Assembly: GCF_021653995.1 (NCBI RefSeq)
Contig: NZ_JAJJOZ010000001.1
Location: 248,001-312,000, forward strand
DNA length: 64,000 nucleotides
From: Allopusillimonas lactea
GTDB taxonomy: Bacteria > Pseudomonadota > Gammaproteobacteria > Burkholderiales > Burkholderiaceae_B
Reading direction: 5' to 3'
The notes below the pieces were generated by a model that saw nothing but the letters and a program-made list of their open reading frames with translations, was not told the DNA's origin and made no database searches. How positions within the stretch are numbered: position 1 is the stretch's first letter; every line of letters starts with the position of its first letter. The position numbers and the translations under genes are program-made. This document shows, piece after piece, positions 23,347 through 32,296 of the stretch.

Positions 23347-23775
23347 ATGGCTCAGGATCTCAAAACGTATTCCCCCGACCAGGTCAAGGTCATCATCGGG
23401 CCGCATACGGTGACCGGTACCGCCGACGGCACGTTTATCACCATCGAGCCGATGGGCGATGGCGTGACCAGCGAGGCGGGCGCCTACGGGGACGTGGCAC
23501 GCGCCATGAGCCTGGATCCTCGGCACACCATCACAGTGACCCTGCAGCAAACCAGCCGTTCGAACGACGTTCTGTCGGCGCTGCATGATGCCGATCGGCT
23601 CTCTGGAGGCAATGGCGCCGTGCCGATCGCAGTTACTGACCTGCGTGGCACCACGCTCTTTGCCGGCACCGGCTGGGTGGTCAAGAAGGCGCGTGCGACC
23701 TTCTCCAAAGGCCTGGAGGCCAAGGAGTGGGCGCTGGAGGCCGTCGGCCAGTTCACGAACGGGGGTAATGACTGA
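23347..23775 (+). CDS. Tail tube protein (DUF3277)
   Basis: This 142-residue protein matches DUF3277 tube proteins: YSPDQVKVIIGPHTVTGTADGTFITIEPMGDG, VTLQQTSRSNDVLSALHDAD and ATFSKGLEAKEWALEAVG. It stacks as rings to form the inner tube through which DNA passes. It has a GGAAC ribosome site and overlaps the next start. Confidence 0.88.
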   Translation: MAQDLKTYSPDQVKVIIGPHTVTGTADGTFITIEPMGDGVTSEAGAYGDVARAMSLDPRHTITVTLQQTSRSNDVLSALHDADRLSGGNGAVPIAVTDLRGTTLFAGTGWVVKKARATFSKGLEAKEWALEAVGQFTNGGND

Positions 23776-24233
23776 TGGCAAAGCCGATTGAAGTGACGGT
23801 TGGAGAGACCCTTTTCTTCGTCACGCCCATGGACGCGTTCGAGGCGCTGGCTGCGTTCGGCGACCTGCAGAAGGACCTGCTGCCGGCGCTGGGCGAACTC
23901 ATCTCGGTTGCGGCCGGTCAGGATGATGGCGAAGCGGCCATGGGCCGGGCCATCGAAAAGCTTTCAACCAAGCTGGACGGCAAGCAGCTCAAGTACTGGG
24001 CCGACCGGCTGCTCACGCGCGACACGATCTCGGTCGAGATCAACGGGGCGGATATGCCACTGGACGTTGCGGCCAAGGCGATGGCGTTCCGGGAGTTTAC
24101 CGACATTCTGGAGCTGCTGGCCCACGTCATCCGGATCAATTTCGCCGGGCCTTTTATGCGCTGGCTCAGCCGTACTGGTCTGGACCTGAGCCAGCTTCAA
24201 GCAGGCCTGTCGGGCGCTATCGCCCAGAAATAG
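23775..24233 (+). CDS. Tail assembly chaperone
   Basis: This 152-residue mostly helical protein lies between the tube and the tape measure genes, the conserved place of tail assembly chaperones (lambda gpG-like role). Segments include MDAFEALAAFGDLQKDLLPALGELIS and AMAFREFTDILELLAHVIRINF. It probably coats the tape measure protein before tube polymerisation. An open frame in the -1 register follows immediately, which may be a second chaperone product. Confidence 0.75.
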   Translation: MAKPIEVTVGETLFFVTPMDAFEALAAFGDLQKDLLPALGELISVAAGQDDGEAAMGRAIEKLSTKLDGKQLKYWADRLLTRDTISVEINGADMPLDVAAKAMAFREFTDILELLAHVIRINFAGPFMRWLSRTGLDLSQLQAGLSGAIAQK

Positions 24234-24391
24234 AGCGCGAGTTCCTCATCTGGCGTCCGGTGTTGGCGGGCAAGGCTTCGGTCGGCGAGATCCGCCGACG
24301 CGAGGTCCTGCTGCTGGACCTGATCAAACTCAATCACCTGTTGGACGCCCAGGCTGCCGCGGAAGCGGCGGCCTATGAGAAGGGAAAGTAG
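24234..24391 (+). CDS. Tail chaperone second frame (possible -1 frameshift product or small gene)
   Basis: After the chaperone stop the -1 frame stays open to a stop at 24389-24391. It encodes a helical, charged segment (EREFLIWRPVLAGKASVGEIR followed by VLLLDLIKLNHLLDAQAAAEA). It either extends the chaperone by a -1 frameshift, as gpG-T in lambda, or starts separately (a GTG is present in the PVLAG region). No canonical slippery heptamer was found near the end, so the mechanism is open. The coding pattern, and the position before the tape measure gene, support translation. Confidence 0.5.
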
Positions 24392-24399
24392 AGATAGCC

Positions 24400-26178
24400 A
24401 TGGCAATTGTTCGCGAGCTTGTCACACTGCTGCGCTACCAGGTCGATCGGAGCGGCCTGACGGAATACGCCCAGAAGGCGCAGACTGTCGGGCGCCAGGT
24501 AGGCGGCATCGGACGCGCGGCCATGCAAGGCTGGCGCGAAGGTGTGCGAAATGCCTTGAACGAGTACGGCTTGGTGCCGGGCAAGGTATGGCAGGGCATT
24601 CGTGAGCAGCGCCGTTTGAACCGCGAGCAGCGTCAGTCTGTGCAGAACGTGCGCGAGATTGGCGGCGGCTACTCGATGTTGGGCAGCTACATCCGGGCAG
24701 CACTTGCCGGTGTTGGCGTGGTAGCCGTCGCGCAGTTGGCGGACGAGTGGTCAGGCGTGCAGGCACGCATCGGACTGGCCACCGACAGCGTAGACGAGCA
24801 GCGCATTGCCATGGAACGGCTGTACGCAACGGCCCAGTCGTCCGGCCAGGACTTTCTTGCTACGGGCGACCTGTTTACCAGCATCAGTCGCAACCGCAAG
24901 GAGCTGGGGCTGGCGCTGGACGATTCGCTGCAGTTGACCGACACCATTGGCAAGCTGCTCACCATCGGCGGGGGTTCTGCGGCAGGCCAACAGGCCGCGC
25001 TTACCCAGCTTGGCCAGGCGCTGGGCTCGGGCACGTTGCGTGGCGATGAGCTGAACTCCATTTTGGAGCAGGCGCCGCGCCTGGCCCAGGCCGTGGCCGA
25101 CTCCTTTGGTGTATCGGTTGGGCAGTTGCGGGCGCTGGGCGAAGAGGGCAAGATCACCAGCAAGGCGCTGGCCGACGGGCTGCTCAAGCTGGGCGCGTCG
25201 ATCAACGAAGAGTTCGACCGCATGCCAAAGACGTTCGGTCGGGGCATGACGCTCATTCGCAACGCCTGGGGCCGGTTCATTAACCAAATGAACCGCGCCA
25301 CGGCCGCCAGCGAGTCGTTTTACGTGGTCGCCCGGCTCATCGCCGAGAATATGGCCGAGATCGTGCGCATCGGTGCTATGGCACTCCTCGCCGCCGGCGT
25401 GATGAGGCTGCTGCCGTTGCTCAAAGCTATGCGCGGGGCCTCAATGGCGGCGCTTTGGCCGTTCCTGCGGATGTACACCATCTTGGAGTCTATCCGGCTG
25501 ATCGGTGACGATGTACTCACGTGGCTGCACGGCGGAGAATCTGTGCTGGGCACCATCATTGGCCGTTCCGAGGCTTGGAAAACGCAAGTCGATGCGGTCA
25601 AAGGTTTCCTCGCCTCTATAAAAGACGCGTTGGGCGGTGCTTCCGAATCCCTCGGTGAATGGCTCTCGAAGTGGGGCACCATCGGCACGGTCATCGCTGG
25701 CGTTGCGTTGCTCATTGGTTGGATACCTACGGCCATTGGCGTTGTCGCGCTCATCCTGATTCGCTATTGGGGCGATATCAGGCAGGCTGGTGAAGACCTG
25801 TGGGATGCCTTCACCGAAGGCGCCGCCCAGTCCTGGACCGAGATAAAGTCCGACTTTCAGCGGCTACTCGACTGGTTCAAGGAGCAGGGAGCATGGCTCA
25901 AGAGTTTGTTTGCCGGCATGGTGCCGGACTGGCTATCGAATGGCGTGAGTCGAGTAGGCGACTTCTTCGGCGTCAGGCCGTCGACGATGCAGCGAGGTGG
26001 TAGTGCTCCGATTTCGACCACCGACAATAGGCGTACCGAGATCATAATCAACGGCGTTGCCGGCAATCCCGCGACGGTAGGAAAAGCCGCCGAACAGGGT
26101 GTCAACCGGGGCTTTGGCCCGGCAGTTCCCGTCGTGCCCCCCGGCTTTCTGACCCCAAATGTCGAGGCAATGCCTTAG
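24400..26178 (+). CDS. Tail tape measure protein
   Basis: This 592-residue protein sets tail length and may enter the host membrane. The N-terminal ~100 residues are helical and basic. Residues ~105-290 carry the tape-measure domain (WSGVQARIGLATDSVDEQRIAM, LTQLGQALGSGTLRGDELNSILEQAPRLAQAVADSFGV, GKITSKALADGLLKLG). Hydrophobic membrane-like segments lie at about residues 320-345 and 425-455 (IGTVIAGVALLIGWIPTAIG). It is short for a tape measure, which predicts a short contractile tail. It is preceded by the chaperone frames. Confidence 0.88.
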   Translation: MAIVRELVTLLRYQVDRSGLTEYAQKAQTVGRQVGGIGRAAMQGWREGVRNALNEYGLVPGKVWQGIREQRRLNREQRQSVQNVREIGGGYSMLGSYIRAALAGVGVVAVAQLADEWSGVQARIGLATDSVDEQRIAMERLYATAQSSGQDFLATGDLFTSISRNRKELGLALDDSLQLTDTIGKLLTIGGGSAAGQQAALTQLGQALGSGTLRGDELNSILEQAPRLAQAVADSFGVSVGQLRALGEEGKITSKALADGLLKLGASINEEFDRMPKTFGRGMTLIRNAWGRFINQMNRATAASESFYVVARLIAENMAEIVRIGAMALLAAGVMRLLPLLKAMRGASMAALWPFLRMYTILESIRLIGDDVLTWLHGGESVLGTIIGRSEAWKTQVDAVKGFLASIKDALGGASESLGEWLSKWGTIGTVIAGVALLIGWIPTAIGVVALILIRYWGDIRQAGEDLWDAFTEGAAQSWTEIKSDFQRLLDWFKEQGAWLKSLFAGMVPDWLSNGVSRVGDFFGVRPSTMQRGGSAPISTTDNRRTEIIINGVAGNPATVGKAAEQGVNRGFGPAVPVVPPGFLTPNVEAMP

Positions 26179-26212
26179 AATGTAGCGAATAATTACAATT
26201 TGAGGGGTTGAT

Positions 26213-27298
26213 GTGAAAGTCGTCGCTGGGGATTTCCCGATTACGGTCCCATCTTGGGCGTCGAGTGACTGCTTCATTTTTGGTGATAGAAAGAAGGGCG
26301 AGACTGTTCTCTACGTCCATATCGAAGAAATCGAGCTGCAAGAAGAGACTAAGAAGGGCTCCCTTGTGAAGATTCGCTTCCTTGATGGACGCCGGCTGCT
26401 TACCCAACTGACCGAAGATGAGTACCTCCGCATTCGAGGTGCGCTGTTCGACGTTCAGGAAGACCTGGACAGCAGGCGCGCCGACGCCGTTGCACGTTCG
26501 GATAGCTACAAGCTATACGTCCAAAAGAGGCTCCTGCGCCAAAAGCGAATCAAGCAGATTGCTCTTGTTGGAGCATTAGCCATCGTCGGCTACGGCGTTT
26601 TATCGCCAAGCTCCGAGGAAGCGGCGCCGGCTCCTAGTTCTCCCGCGGCCAGTTCAACGAGCGCCGCCATCGCCGCTCCGAAGGATTCGGCGACTTCTGC
26701 TCAATCGGCGACACCGGTAGCGCCCGTCAAAGATTTACGGCCTGCGCCTGCCGAGCCGAAAGGTGTAATTGCTGATGGCGCGATCCAGAAGATCACGAAG
26801 GCCCAATACCCAAAGACCTTCAAGCAATGGGGGCAAAAGGGCGTGGATCGCATCAATAGTCTGACGCCGGCGGCTGCACAGCTGGTGATCGATTCCGGCA
26901 CATGCGACAGCCTTGAGTTGATCGAACTATCGGGGCGTAGCAAGCCGCCCAGCAGCATTGTTTTCTTTGCTGATTGCAAGAACGGTAATCGGTTCTACGT
27001 AAGTGACGCTGACATCAAGGCTAGTCAGAAGTTGATGTCTAAGAACGAGACGACTTCAAAATACAGCGACAGTGCAATGACGGAGATGTGCACAAAATCT
27101 ATCCGGTCTGGGTTGCAGTTTCCCTCGACGTTTGACGCTAATTTTGGTGGCACGACAGTCTATAGAGCGCCGGGCGGCAACGTTGTTGTGAATATCGACT
27201 TCGAAGCCAAGAATGGGCTGGGCAACGTGCTCCCTCATAGAGGCCGCTGTGTCTTCGATGATCGAGGAATGTCTCCACCCGAGATATCTCCACGCTGA
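26213..27298 (+). CDS. Moron: single-pass membrane protein of unknown function
   Basis: This 361-residue protein is not recognised and is not a tail component by sequence. Residues ~1-105 form a soluble N-terminal domain, followed by a strongly basic stretch (KRLLRQKRIKQ). One membrane segment lies at about residues 118-135 (IALVGALAIVGYGVLSPSSE), then a Ser/Ala/Pro-rich linker and a periplasmic C-terminal domain with several cysteines. It stands alone between the tape measure and baseplate genes, has lower GC than they do, and is closed by its own terminator. This is typical of a moron expressed from the prophage. A role in host envelope change or phage exclusion is an inference. Confidence 0.65.
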   Translation: MKVVAGDFPITVPSWASSDCFIFGDRKKGETVLYVHIEEIELQEETKKGSLVKIRFLDGRRLLTQLTEDEYLRIRGALFDVQEDLDSRRADAVARSDSYKLYVQKRLLRQKRIKQIALVGALAIVGYGVLSPSSEEAAPAPSSPAASSTSAAIAAPKDSATSAQSATPVAPVKDLRPAPAEPKGVIADGAIQKITKAQYPKTFKQWGQKGVDRINSLTPAAAQLVIDSGTCDSLELIELSGRSKPPSSIVFFADCKNGNRFYVSDADIKASQKLMSKNETTSKYSDSAMTEMCTKSIRSGLQFPSTFDANFGGTTVYRAPGGNVVVNIDFEAKNGLGNVLPHRGRCVFDDRGMSPPEISPR

Positions 27299-27305
27299 AA
27301 CAGAG

Positions 27306-27327
27306 ACCGCCTTCGGGCGGTTTTTTT
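27306..27327 (+). terminator. Terminator after the moron
   Basis: The stem ACCGCC/GGCGGT with a TTCG loop is followed by seven T. It closes the moron gene before the baseplate genes resume. Confidence 0.88.
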
Positions 27328-27340
27328 ATGGACGACTCTC

Positions 27341-27919
27341 ATGGCATTTCTCTCCCTTCTATTCGGCCTGGGCGGCGCGCAATCAATGATCGGCAGCTTG
27401 CCGCTCGATGCACTGCTCTCCGAGGACACTGAGCTCACCTCCACTGCCACAAAATACCCGGTGGAGGACGGCACGAACATCTCGGACCACATAACCCGCG
27501 AGCCCGAGCGCCTGGCGCTACATGGCACGGTGACGGCCGCCGGCATCCTTCTTCTGGGCGCCGGCGGGCGTTCCAAGCTCATCGCGGCTAAAGAGGCCAT
27601 GCGGCTGATCCATGAGCAGAGGCTACCTGTGACCGTGGTGACCGGCTCCGATGTGTATGCCGATTTCGCCATGGAGAACGCCAAGATCTCGCGCACCAAC
27701 GAAAGCGAGAAGATCACGCTCTCGTGCGAGTTCAGCAAGATCGATAAGACGCAGCTGCAAACGGCGGACATCCCGCCTGAGAAAGCCCAGGGCAGCGCCA
27801 AGGGCAAGGCTGGCAAGACGGCCGAGAAGGGGGGCAAGGTTGCCTCTGGTGGCAGCGGCGCGGCCGGCAGCACGCCGCCTCCTTCCGAACTGGCCAGAAA
27901 AACCGGGTGGGGCACATGA
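27341..27919 (+). CDS. Baseplate/tail protein (DUF6046-like)
   Basis: This 192-residue protein lies directly after the tape measure/moron. It contains a beta-rich domain with ELTSTATKYPVEDGTNISDHITREPERLALHGTV, the look of a baseplate-hub or distal-tail-like protein, and a low-complexity Lys/Gly/Ala tail (residues ~145-192). The TKYPVEDG...SDH pattern is shared with phage proteins that dock the tube onto the baseplate. It overlaps the next gene by 4 bases. Confidence 0.7.
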   Translation: MAFLSLLFGLGGAQSMIGSLPLDALLSEDTELTSTATKYPVEDGTNISDHITREPERLALHGTVTAAGILLLGAGGRSKLIAAKEAMRLIHEQRLPVTVVTGSDVYADFAMENAKISRTNESEKITLSCEFSKIDKTQLQTADIPPEKAQGSAKGKAGKTAEKGGKVASGGSGAAGSTPPPSELARKTGWGT

Positions 27920-28248
27920 TCACGATCCCTCTGATAGACCAGAACTCATTCGTCATCGAAGCGAGCCTGGAGGACCGAACCTACTTCCTGCGCTTTGATT
28001 GGAACAGCGAGGCCGGGATCTGGACCATGGCGACCCAGGATGCAGGCAGCCAGGCCGTGCTGACCGGCGTTGTGCTGGTGCCCAACTCACCGCTGCTCGA
28101 CCAGTTCCGCCACCTGGCTGTGCCGCCCGGCGAATTCATTGTGTACGCCCTGAACAATGACCTGGTGCTGGGTCGAGATACGTTTCTCGCCGGCGCCGCG
28201 ACGCTGTATTACCTGACGGAGGCCGAGGTTGCCACGCTTCAATCGTGA
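27916..28248 (+). CDS. Small baseplate-region protein (DUF6983-like)
   Basis: This 110-residue beta-rich protein is of the type often found between the tube-docking and hub proteins: IPLIDQNSFVIEASLEDRTYFLRFDWN and FRHLAVPPGEFIVYALN. It overlaps both neighbouring genes. The role is structural by position. Confidence 0.7.
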   Translation: MITIPLIDQNSFVIEASLEDRTYFLRFDWNSEAGIWTMATQDAGSQAVLTGVVLVPNSPLLDQFRHLAVPPGEFIVYALNNDLVLGRDTFLAGAATLYYLTEAEVATLQS

Positions 28249-29140
28249 TTATCGGCTGCTTATTGGGCCGGCCGGTGGCAGGGGCGTCGAGATTGTGCCG
28301 CCGCTGCGCATGACGTTCGATATCTCCAAGGACACGAAGGAGGAGCCCAATGAGATCAAAATCCGCGTCTGGAACCTAAAAAAAGAGACGCGCGACGCCA
28401 TCGTCGAGCCGGACAATGTGGCGGCTCTGTATGCCGGGTACGCCGAGGAGGATGGGCCACTGCTCATCGCCTACGGTACCGTGCTGCAGGGCTGGACGTA
28501 TTTTGACGGGCCCGACGTCGTCACAGAGCTGGACGTCCTGGACGGCTACGCGCAGATCCGCGACACCGTGGTGAGCCTGGGCTATGGCCCTGGCACGCGG
28601 GCGCGGCTCATCATTGCCGACATGGCTCGCCAAATGGGCCTGCGCCTGGTCATGGCCGATGATGCGCCGGATCGGGTCTGGCAGAACGGCTTTTCCTACT
28701 ACGGCGCGGCCCGGGTGGCGCTACACAAGGTGGTGCAGGGCACTGGCCTTGAATGGAGCATCCAGAACGGCGAGCTACAGGTGATCTCCCGGCGCGGCAC
28801 GACGACGCGCCAGGGCTTTGTCCTTTCGGCGAGCTCTGGCCTTATCGGCCACCCCGAGCGCACGCGCCAGGGCGCCAGGGAGAAGGCAAAGGTCAGGGAT
28901 CAGAGAACGGGCGACAACAGGAACATCGTGTCGGCCCGCCAGCAGGTGGATGGCTGGCGCGTGACATCCCTCCTGCTGCCTACGCTGAACCCGGGCGACC
29001 TGGTCAAACTGGAGTCGCGCACGGTCCAGGATTGGTTCCGGATCGAATCGCTTAAGCATGTCGGCGACTGGGGCGGGCCGGGCGACTGGCAGACGGAACT
29101 GGAACTGGTCGAGCGTAACGCTCCCCCGAGGAAGCAGTAA
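28229..29140 (+). CDS. Baseplate hub protein
   Basis: This 303-residue protein resembles gp27/Mu gp44-like hub proteins: an early strand region (LRMTFDISKDTKEEPNEIKIRVWNLKKE), a central GTGLEWSIQNGELQVI segment, and the end LLLPTLNPGDLVKLESRTVQDWFRIESLKHVGDW typical of this family. Hub trimers link the tube to the central spike. The TTG start lies within the upstream gene and the stop overlaps the spike gene. Confidence 0.8.
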   Translation: MPRFNRDYRLLIGPAGGRGVEIVPPLRMTFDISKDTKEEPNEIKIRVWNLKKETRDAIVEPDNVAALYAGYAEEDGPLLIAYGTVLQGWTYFDGPDVVTELDVLDGYAQIRDTVVSLGYGPGTRARLIIADMARQMGLRLVMADDAPDRVWQNGFSYYGAARVALHKVVQGTGLEWSIQNGELQVISRRGTTTRQGFVLSASSGLIGHPERTRQGAREKAKVRDQRTGDNRNIVSARQQVDGWRVTSLLLPTLNPGDLVKLESRTVQDWFRIESLKHVGDWGGPGDWQTELELVERNAPPRKQ

Positions 29141-29757
29141 TGAACGAACTGATTGCAGCCGTGCTGGCCGACCTGAATGTTTGCCTGCCTGGCGTCATCG
29201 TCGCCTATGACGGCACGACCGCCACGGTGCGCCCGGCCATGCCCAAGCAGTTGGCCAACGGCGAGACCCTCGCAGCGCCACAGATTGTGCAGGTGCCCGT
29301 GTGTTGGCCGATCGCCGACGGTGGCCGAGCCCAGATCACGGTACCGCTCAAACCAGGCGACCCAGTGCGGCTCACGTTCTCCCAGCGTAGCCTGGAGAAT
29401 TGGCTGTCCGGTTCAGATCAGGCCCCTGATGATCCACGACAATTCGACCTGACCGATTGTTTCGCGTCCCCGGTGATGCGTCCGGGCGTGTCCGCAGATC
29501 CGGACAATGTGACGGTCCAGTATGGCGCTGGTACGCTCAAGATCGCTCCGAGCGGGGACATCACGATCGATGCACCGAGCCTGACGATCAACGCACCGAC
29601 GACCGTGAACGGGCTGCTGACCTACACCCAAGGCATGATCGGTTCTGGCGGCACGCAAACGGCGCAGATCAACGGCGACGTCATCGCCAACGGCGTGAGC
29701 CTGGTCCACCACAAGCACCCGGGCGATAGTGGCGGCACGACTGGGGAGCCGCTCTGA
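29140..29757 (+). CDS. Central spike protein (Gp138-like, metal-binding tip)
   Basis: This 205-residue protein begins with a Gp138-type OB-like domain (VLADLNVCLPGVIVAYDGTTATVRPAM, VPVCWPIADGGRAQITVPLKPGDPV). A beta-helical stem follows (TLKIAPSGDITIDAPSLTINAPTTVNG). Near the C-terminus is HHKHPG, where the His-x-His pair matches the iron-binding apex of membrane-piercing spikes such as P2 gpV. It is the tip that penetrates the outer membrane. Confidence 0.85.
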   Translation: MNELIAAVLADLNVCLPGVIVAYDGTTATVRPAMPKQLANGETLAAPQIVQVPVCWPIADGGRAQITVPLKPGDPVRLTFSQRSLENWLSGSDQAPDDPRQFDLTDCFASPVMRPGVSADPDNVTVQYGAGTLKIAPSGDITIDAPSLTINAPTTVNGLLTYTQGMIGSGGTQTAQINGDVIANGVSLVHHKHPGDSGGTTGEPL

Positions 29758-30119
29758 TGGGTATCGACATCAAACTGGACCGCAGGCACGACCTCGCGCT
29801 GTCCAAGACAAATGACCTGGTGCTCATCGATGGCGCGCAGCGCGTGCGCCAGCAGATCGAGGTGACCCTCCTGACGTTCCTCGGCGAATGGTTCCTGGAT
29901 GTCTCCTGGGGCATCCCGTACCTGGAAAAGATCATGATCAAGACGCCCAACCGTGCCGAGATCGAAAACATCATCCGCGCCAAGGTTCGCGATGTGCCGG
30001 GCGTGACGGCTGTGCCATCTGTACAGGTCGAACTCGACGCTCGGGCGCGCCAGGGACGCATCACGCTGCCCGACATTCAGACTACCGAAGGGCTGATATC
30101 AGTCTCGGTAACACGATAG
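29757..30119 (+). CDS. Baseplate wedge protein (gp25/W-like)
   Basis: This 120-residue protein is of the gp25-like wedge type: DLVLIDGAQRVRQQIEVTLLTFLGEWFLDVSWGIPYLEKI is the core helix and loop, and the end VQVELDARARQGRITLPDIQT is strand-rich. gp25 initiates sheath polymerisation from the baseplate. It overlaps the spike stop and lies just before the J-like gene. Confidence 0.85.
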   Translation: MGIDIKLDRRHDLALSKTNDLVLIDGAQRVRQQIEVTLLTFLGEWFLDVSWGIPYLEKIMIKTPNRAEIENIIRAKVRDVPGVTAVPSVQVELDARARQGRITLPDIQTTEGLISVSVTR

Positions 30120-30131
30120 GAAACTTCAACG

Positions 30132-31583
30132 ATGGCCGATTACGGAATCACCCCCGATGGATTCGTGCGTCCGCGCCTGCCCGAGATCCGGGCGGAGATC
30201 ATCGACACCATGCGCGCGAATCTGCGCGCCAAAGGGCTGCCCGACGACATTGAAACTCGGCCCGATTCGGTCATGGGCGTGGTGATCGACACGTTCGCAG
30301 ACCGTGAGGCGGCGCTTTGGGAGATGGGCGAGGGCGTCTACTATGCGATGTACCCGGGCTCTGCAGTGGGTGCCGCGCTTGATCGCTCGGTGTCCTTTTC
30401 TGGGGTCAAACGCCTGCAAGCCGAGCGTTCCCAAGCGTATGTGGTGGCCTATGGCATTGCCGGTACCGTCATCGGCGCCGGCAGCCAGATCCGGCACCGC
30501 AGCACGCAAAGCATCTGGGAGACGACCGCGCCCGTGACCATCAGCGCCGCGGCGGCTGCCGATGTGCGTATCGTGCCCACCATTCAGAGTTCGAGCACCT
30601 ACACCATCACGGTGGACGCCACGGCCTATAGCTATGTCTCGGATGCCACAGCGACGGGGGGAGAGATCCTGGCCGGCCTGACGGCGGCGCTCGCGACCAG
30701 CGGCTTGCAGGTCGCCAATGACGGTGCGGCGCTGCGCTTGGTATCCACGGCCAAGGTAGGCGTGAACATCACGCTGACCGCCAACCTCACGTTCTCCGAG
30801 CTGGGCTCCGCGGTGCTGGCGCAAACGGTCGATGTCATCCCTGAGGTGGCCGAGCCAGGCGATCTGAATACGATCGTCACTCTCACCACCGGCTGGACCC
30901 GCGTGACCAACCTGCAGGAAGGATCCGTTGGCCGGCTACAGGAGACGGACGCCCAGTTGCGGGCCCGGTACCGGCTGGGGGTCTTTCGATTTGGCGCGGG
31001 CACTCTGCCAAGCATTGGGCCGAACATCCTCAATGACGTGCCGGGCATCACTGACATTCGCGTGTTCGACAACAAAACTGACATCGTGGATGCGGCCGGC
31101 AGGAAGCCTCACAGCGTACATGTCATCGTGGACGGAGGCATTGACGACGATATTGCAGTTGCCCTCTACAAGTACAAGGGCGGCGGAATCGATACGAACG
31201 GCGCTGTCACTAGGACATTAGCCACGGCCGAGGGCCAGCAGATCATCCAGTTCGATCGACCGACGCCTGTATACGTATGGGTCAAGGCGGTGGTGACACT
31301 GCTGCCGCCCGAAGAGCAGGCGTTTCCCTCGGATGGTTTCGACCAGATTCGCGCAGCGATCCTTGCCACTGGCCAGGCCCACGTAATCGGTCAGGATGTT
31401 CGCCTCCAGCGCTTTTTCTGCGAGATCTACAAGACGCCCGGCATTGCCAATGTGGAGCTGACCTTTGCCAGCACCGGTAACCCGGCCTACACGCCGGTCT
31501 CGGGAGACTATTCGGCGGCCAACATCACGATTGCCGACATCGCCAAGGCACTTTTTGACGCCAGCCGTATCGAGGTGACCTGA
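30132..31583 (+). CDS. Baseplate J-like protein
   Basis: This 483-residue protein is a baseplate J/gp47-like wedge component. Typical segments include GITPDGFVRPRLPEIRAEIIDTMRANLR at the start, YYAMYPGSAVGAALDRSVSFSGVKR (residues ~75-100), the central GRLQETDAQLRARYRLGVFR, and VFDNKTDIVDAAGRKPHSVHVIVDGG. It links the wedge to the tail-fibre attachment layer. It overlaps the next start. Confidence 0.9.
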   Translation: MADYGITPDGFVRPRLPEIRAEIIDTMRANLRAKGLPDDIETRPDSVMGVVIDTFADREAALWEMGEGVYYAMYPGSAVGAALDRSVSFSGVKRLQAERSQAYVVAYGIAGTVIGAGSQIRHRSTQSIWETTAPVTISAAAAADVRIVPTIQSSSTYTITVDATAYSYVSDATATGGEILAGLTAALATSGLQVANDGAALRLVSTAKVGVNITLTANLTFSELGSAVLAQTVDVIPEVAEPGDLNTIVTLTTGWTRVTNLQEGSVGRLQETDAQLRARYRLGVFRFGAGTLPSIGPNILNDVPGITDIRVFDNKTDIVDAAGRKPHSVHVIVDGGIDDDIAVALYKYKGGGIDTNGAVTRTLATAEGQQIIQFDRPTPVYVWVKAVVTLLPPEEQAFPSDGFDQIRAAILATGQAHVIGQDVRLQRFFCEIYKTPGIANVELTFASTGNPAYTPVSGDYSAANITIADIAKALFDASRIEVT

Positions 31584-32239
31584 TGGATCTGGATCAAGAC
31601 CATGCCGACATTGCATGGGGAAACTTCCTTGCGCAGTACGGCGATTCGCCACGGCTCGAATCGGTGGTCCGGGCGTTATATTCGCCGCTCTCGCACAAGC
31701 AGCTCAAAGCGCTGTACGACGAGCGCTGGCTCGATACGGCCGTGGGCAGGCAGCTGGACGGTATCGGTGAGATCGTCGGTCAGTCTCGCGAGATAGACGA
31801 TACGCTTTTTGTGCAGTTCTTCGGTTTTGATGGCCAGCCAGATGTGATGGGGTTCGGCAAAGCCCGTCTGCGACGGCAGTACGAGCCCGCTATTGCGGGG
31901 TCTACTCGTTTGCTCGACACCGAGTACCGAAAGATCCTGTACTGGAAGATCGGCCTGAACAACGGACACGGCACGGCGCCCGAGATTGCAGCATCCGTCA
32001 AAGCCATTTTTGACGCATCGGTCGTTCGGGTGCGGGATATGGGCAACGCCAAGCTGGGCGTCTGGTTCAACTCCACGCCCGACACGAACCCGGCGCTGCT
32101 GGTCAATCCCATGCGATGGGTACCAGCGCTGGCCGGAGTCGGGGTAGATCTGCTGGCTAACACGGACGAAAAACCGTTCGGGTTTATCAGCCAGGGCCTG
32201 TACGGCTTTGGCGAGGGCGTTCTGGCCCACAGCGTCTGA
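31583..32239 (+). CDS. DUF2612 baseplate protein (gp48/I-like)
   Basis: This 218-residue protein matches DUF2612: LSHKQLKALYDERWLDTAVGRQLDGIGEIVGQSRE, LFVQFFGFDGQP, and LDTEYRKILYWKIGLNNGHGTAPEIAASVKAIF. It takes the place of P2 gpI / Mu gp48 and connects the baseplate to the tail fibres. It is the last gene before a terminator and the variable tail fibre. Confidence 0.83.
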   Translation: MDLDQDHADIAWGNFLAQYGDSPRLESVVRALYSPLSHKQLKALYDERWLDTAVGRQLDGIGEIVGQSREIDDTLFVQFFGFDGQPDVMGFGKARLRRQYEPAIAGSTRLLDTEYRKILYWKIGLNNGHGTAPEIAASVKAIFDASVVRVRDMGNAKLGVWFNSTPDTNPALLVNPMRWVPALAGVGVDLLANTDEKPFGFISQGLYGFGEGVLAHSV

Positions 32240-32261
32240 CCACACACAACATTGACTGATC

Positions 32262-32286
32262 AGCCATCTTCGGGTGGCTTTTTTAT
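32262..32286 (+). terminator. Terminator before the tail-fibre gene
   Basis: The stem AGCCATC/GGTGGCT with a TTCG loop is followed by six T. It isolates the variable fibre gene from the baseplate operon. Confidence 0.8.
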
Positions 32287-32296
32287 TGGGGCGAAC

